Assembly: GCF_000771405.1 (NCBI RefSeq)
Contig: NZ_JDUI01000011.1
Location: forward strand, 1 to 64,000
DNA from: Bifidobacterium pullorum DSM 20433
GTDB taxonomy: Bacteria; Actinomycetota; Actinomycetes; Actinomycetales; Bifidobacteriaceae
Length of the DNA stretch: 64,000 bases
Direction of reading: 5' to 3'
The stretch's first letter is position 1; each line of letters starts with the position of its first letter. Positions 61,001 through 64,000 of this stretch are shown here, in pieces. The notes below the pieces were generated by a model. That model had not been told where the DNA came from and ran no database searches. It saw nothing but the letters and a program-made list of their open reading frames with translations. The position numbers and the translations under genes are program-made.

Positions 61001-63967
61001 TCAGCGGCTCGACTCCTTGCCATGCGCCTTGTCGATGGCGCGCATGATGGCCTTGTAGATCTCGGACGCGATGAGCACGAACGCGGCCAGGCAGATGCAC
61101 TCGACCCAGGCCAGCGGGCTCAGCGGCGTGGTGCCGAACGGGCCGTTGAGGAACGGCACGTAGATCACCAGCAGCTGCAGCACGATGGACAGGGCGATCG
61201 CGCCCCACAGCCACTTGTTCGAGAACAGGCCGACGAACGCGGACTGGCGCGACGAGCGCGAGGCGAGCGCATTGAACAGCTGGGCGAACACGAGGATCGT
61301 GAAGCCCATCGTGCGGGCCTCGGTCAGCTGGGCCTCATGGCCGAGTGCGTCCACGGAGCGGTCGGTGAACAGACCGCCGGCCAGGTGCATATCCATGCCG
61401 ATCAGCGTGACGGCGGCCATGATGATGCCGATGAACGCAATGTCGATCCACATATCGCGGTCGATCACATGGTCGGTGAGCTTGCGCGGCTTGCGGTTCA
61501 TGACGTCCTCGGTCTGCGGGTCGACGCCCATGGCCAGGGCCGGGGCGGCGTCGGTCAGCAGGTTGATCCACAGCAGCTGCGTGGCGAGCAGCGGCAGGGT
61601 CACGCCGGTGGACTCGGGCTGGGTGATGCCCAGCACGCCGGCCAGCATGACGCCGCCGAACACGGTGAACACCTCACCGACGTTGGAGCTCAGCAGGTAA
61701 CGCAGGAACTTGCGGATGTTGTCGAAGATGCCGCGGCCTTCGCGCACGGCGGCCACGATGGTGGAGAAGTTGTCGTCCGCCAGGATCATCTTGGCGGATT
61801 CCTTCGTGACCTCGGTGCCGGTGATGCCCATGGCCACGCCGATGTCGGCGGTCTTGACGGCCGGGGCGTCGTTGACGCCGTCGCCGGTCATGGCGGCGAT
61901 GTTGCCCTGACGCTGCAGCGAGGACACGATCTTGAGCTTGTGCTCCGGAGCCACACGCGCGTAGACGGAGACCTCGGAGGTGGCCTTGTCGAACTCCTCG
62001 TCGGTGGTCAGCGCGTCGAGCTGGTCGCCGGTCAGCGCCTTGCCGTCCTTGGCGATGATGCCGAGGTCGGAGGCGATGCGGGCGGCGGTCAGCGGGTGGT
62101 CGCCGGTGATCATGACGGTGCGGATGCCGGCGCGACGGGCCTCGGCCACGGAGTCGCGCACCTCGGTGCGCGGCGGGTCGATGATGCCGACCATGCCGGT
62201 CCAGATCAGGTCGTTCTCGATGACGTCGCTCTGCTCGGCGATGTCGGAGACCTCGCCGGCGGCGTTGGCGCGGATGCCCGGCACGGCGGCCAGCGACGCG
62301 GTCTCAAGCGGGCGGTAGGCCTCGCCGAGGGTACGGTAGGCCTCGCCGGACAGGCGCTCGACGTCGGCCAGGATGTCCTGGCGGTCGCCGTCGGTGAGCG
62401 GGCGGACCTGGTTGCCGACCGCGATGCGCGAGCAGAAGCTCAGCAGCACGTCCGGGGCGCCCTTGGCGAACACGGTCAGGTTGCCGCCCTCGGTGTTGTC
62501 CTTGGCGATGATCGACATGCGCTTGCGCTCGGAGGTGAACGGCACCTCCGCCACGCGGGTGAAGCGTTCGGTGGCCTTGTCGGCCTTGGTCTTGCGGGCC
62601 GCGACGATCAGCGACACCTCGGTCGGGTCGCCAACGATCTCCCACTTGCCGTTGTTCTCACGCAGGTCGCCGTCATTCGCGAGCGTGCCGGCGACGAGCG
62701 TCGACAGCACCTCGGCGCGCACAGCCTCGTTGACGTCAGAGCCGTCCACGCCGACCATCTGGCCGACCGGCGCGTAGCCGGTGCCGGTGATCGAGACCTC
62801 GCCGGACGGGGTGACGACGCGTTCGACGGTCATCTCGTTACGGGTCAGCGTACCGGTCTTGTCGGAGCAGATCACGGAGGCGGAGCCCAGCGTCTCCACG
62901 GAGCTGAGCTTCTTGACGATGGCGTGGTGCTTGGCCATGCGCTGCACGCCGAGCGCGAGCACGACGGTCATGATGGCGGCCAGGCCCTCGGGCACGGCGG
63001 CCACGGCCAGCGAGACGGCCAGCAGCAGCGAGTCGATGACGTCCTCGATGCCGGTGAAGCCTTCGGTGATGAACAGAGCCACGATCACCAGCGCGGCGAT
63101 GATGCACACGGCGATACCGAGGATCTTCGAGACGTGCGCGAGCTCCTTCTGCAGCGGGGTGGCCTCGTCTTCGGTCTGGGAGAGCATGTCGGCGATCTTG
63201 CCGACCTGCGTGTTCATGCCGGTGCCGGTCACGACGGCACGGCCGGTGCCCTGGGTCACGGACGTGCCGTTGAACACCATGTTGGCGCGGTCGCCGAGGG
63301 CCTTGGCACTTTCCAGCGTCTCCGGCTTCTTGCCGACCGGCACGGATTCGCCGGTCAGGCTCGCCTCTGCGATGCGCAGCGAGGCGGCGGTCAGCAGTCG
63401 GCCGTCGGCGGAGACGGTGTCGCCCTCGCCGAGCACGACGATATCGCCGGGGACGACCTCGGAGGTGTTCACGCGCACGACCTGACCGTCACGCAGCACG
63501 GAGGTCTGCGGGGCGGTCATCTGGGCGAGCGCGGCCACGGCCTGTTCGGCGCGGGCCTCCTGAATATAGCCGAGCACGGCGTTGACGATCAGGATCAGCA
63601 CGATCACGATCGAATCGAACGGCAGCGGTTCGCCGCCTTCGGATCCGGGGGCCGCGTTCATGCGCTCGACGAACCACGCGATCGTGGAGATCACGGTGGC
63701 GGCCAACAGCAGATAGACCAGCGGGTCCTCGAACTGGGCCAGGAACTTCTTCCACTTCGGCACCGGCGGCGCGCTGGCCAGCTCGTTCGGGCCGAACTTC
63801 TCAAGACGGCGCTTGGCTTCGTCGGAGCTCAGGCCGGTGGCCGGGTCGACGTTCAGCGCCTTGGCTACATCATTGGCATCGGTCAGCGACGGGTCAACGT
63901 CATGCAGCAGGGCCTCCTGCGCCTTCGTCGCCTCCGACACATCGGTTTGATCATTGCGATCAACCAT
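61001..63967 (-). CDS. P2A-type cation-transporting ATPase (probably Ca2+)
   Basis: A 988-residue membrane pump. The phosphorylated Asp is in ICSDKTGTLTRNE, the actuator loop is SLTGESVPV, the hinge is MTGDGVNDAPAVKTADIGVA, and the ion-site helix is VAAVPEGLAAIMTVVLALG, which is typical of SERCA/PMR1-like calcium pumps. The cation N-terminal domain (ALNVDPATGLSSDEAKRRLE) and the C-terminal six-helix domain are complete. GAGGAG lies ten bases before the ATG. Ion specificity is inferred from family. The gene ends the window, and its promoter is only partly included. Confidence 0.9.
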   Translation of the reverse strand: MVDRNDQTDVSEATKAQEALLHDVDPSLTDANDVAKALNVDPATGLSSDEAKRRLEKFGPNELASAPPVPKWKKFLAQFEDPLVYLLLAATVISTIAWFVERMNAAPGSEGGEPLPFDSIVIVLILIVNAVLGYIQEARAEQAVAALAQMTAPQTSVLRDGQVVRVNTSEVVPGDIVVLGEGDTVSADGRLLTAASLRIAEASLTGESVPVGKKPETLESAKALGDRANMVFNGTSVTQGTGRAVVTGTGMNTQVGKIADMLSQTEDEATPLQKELAHVSKILGIAVCIIAALVIVALFITEGFTGIEDVIDSLLLAVSLAVAAVPEGLAAIMTVVLALGVQRMAKHHAIVKKLSSVETLGSASVICSDKTGTLTRNEMTVERVVTPSGEVSITGTGYAPVGQMVGVDGSDVNEAVRAEVLSTLVAGTLANDGDLRENNGKWEIVGDPTEVSLIVAARKTKADKATERFTRVAEVPFTSERKRMSIIAKDNTEGGNLTVFAKGAPDVLLSFCSRIAVGNQVRPLTDGDRQDILADVERLSGEAYRTLGEAYRPLETASLAAVPGIRANAAGEVSDIAEQSDVIENDLIWTGMVGIIDPPRTEVRDSVAEARRAGIRTVMITGDHPLTAARIASDLGIIAKDGKALTGDQLDALTTDEEFDKATSEVSVYARVAPEHKLKIVSSLQRQGNIAAMTGDGVNDAPAVKTADIGVAMGITGTEVTKESAKMILADDNFSTIVAAVREGRGIFDNIRKFLRYLLSSNVGEVFTVFGGVMLAGVLGITQPESTGVTLPLLATQLLWINLLTDAAPALAMGVDPQTEDVMNRKPRKLTDHVIDRDMWIDIAFIGIIMAAVTLIGMDMHLAGGLFTDRSVDALGHEAQLTEARTMGFTILVFAQLFNALASRSSRQSAFVGLFSNKWLWGAIALSIVLQLLVIYVPFLNGPFGTTPLSPLAWVECICLAAFVLIASEIYKAIMRAIDKAHGKESSR

Positions 63968-64000
63968 GGTTGTTGTTCTCCTCAATAAGCCGCGGAGTAT

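Noticed and set aside
61022-63988. Nearly 1000-codon open frame opposite the calcium ATPase gene
   Set aside because: Composition (Gly, His, Val, Asp, Ala repeats) is a codon-mirror artefact of the ATPase gene.

Overview
The window looks like a chromosomal piece of a high-GC Bifidobacterium. The grounds are an actinobacterial FHA/PstP/RodA/PbpA/PknA/PknB cell-envelope operon followed by class E sortase, DUF881 and CrgA genes, a DUF3073 protein, an actinobacterial-type Dcd, and several alpha-glucoside and alpha-galactoside utilisation genes of the kind bifidobacteria carry. Species cannot be fixed from the sequence alone.

Layout. 1-8 kb is a mixed accessory stretch. It opens with a tRNA 3' end left at an old attachment site, then a HAD-like gene, a tRNA-Ile with a UAU anticodon, an acetyltransferase, an AAA/DUF4143 ATPase behind four 33-bp tandem repeats, small XRE/DUF2975 regulators, a P-loop kinase, an Nramp transporter and an EamA exporter. 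8-15 kb holds a methyltransferase, mscL, an internally shortened MFS gene, an alpha/beta hydrolase and a large S9 peptidase. 14.9-23.7 kb is the envelope-signalling operon (fhaA, fhaB, pstP, rodA, pbpA, pknA, pknB), with overlapping or nearly touching genes. 23.9-29.4 kb has srtE, DUF881, crgA, a THUMP-like methyltransferase, a dense DnaA-box cluster, a rhomboid protease and a small membrane protein. 29.6-38.1 kb is housekeeping metabolism (glgP, a sterol-carrier-like protein, DUF3073, trpS, ilvA) ending in a GH13 alpha-glucosidase.

38.6-56 kb is sugar utilisation. A Sip1-type alpha-galactosidase, a GH13 alpha-glucosidase and an ABC importer form one leftward locus that is visibly decaying. 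It contains a 2.6-kb AT-rich fragment of a Firmicutes-type conjugative element bounded by a 16-bp direct repeat, a frameshift at the end of the glucosidase, a frameshift at the start of one permease, and a deletion that joins a beheaded solute-binding protein gene to a beheaded LacI gene. Next to it is a second, intact importer with a ROK regulator and a GH36 alpha-galactosidase, so alpha-galactoside uptake probably persists. 56-64 kb holds tadA, a CPA1 antiporter, a carboxylesterase, dcd and a P2A-type calcium ATPase.

Four kinds of long imperfect palindrome or complex repeat lie between genes, one of them in three copies, mostly next to gene 3' ends. The strongest candidates for follow-up are the DnaA-box cluster without a neighbouring dnaA, the three-copy palindrome family, and the combined lesions of the 38.6-49 kb sugar locus. 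No CRISPR array, rRNA, complete insertion sequence or complete prophage is visible.
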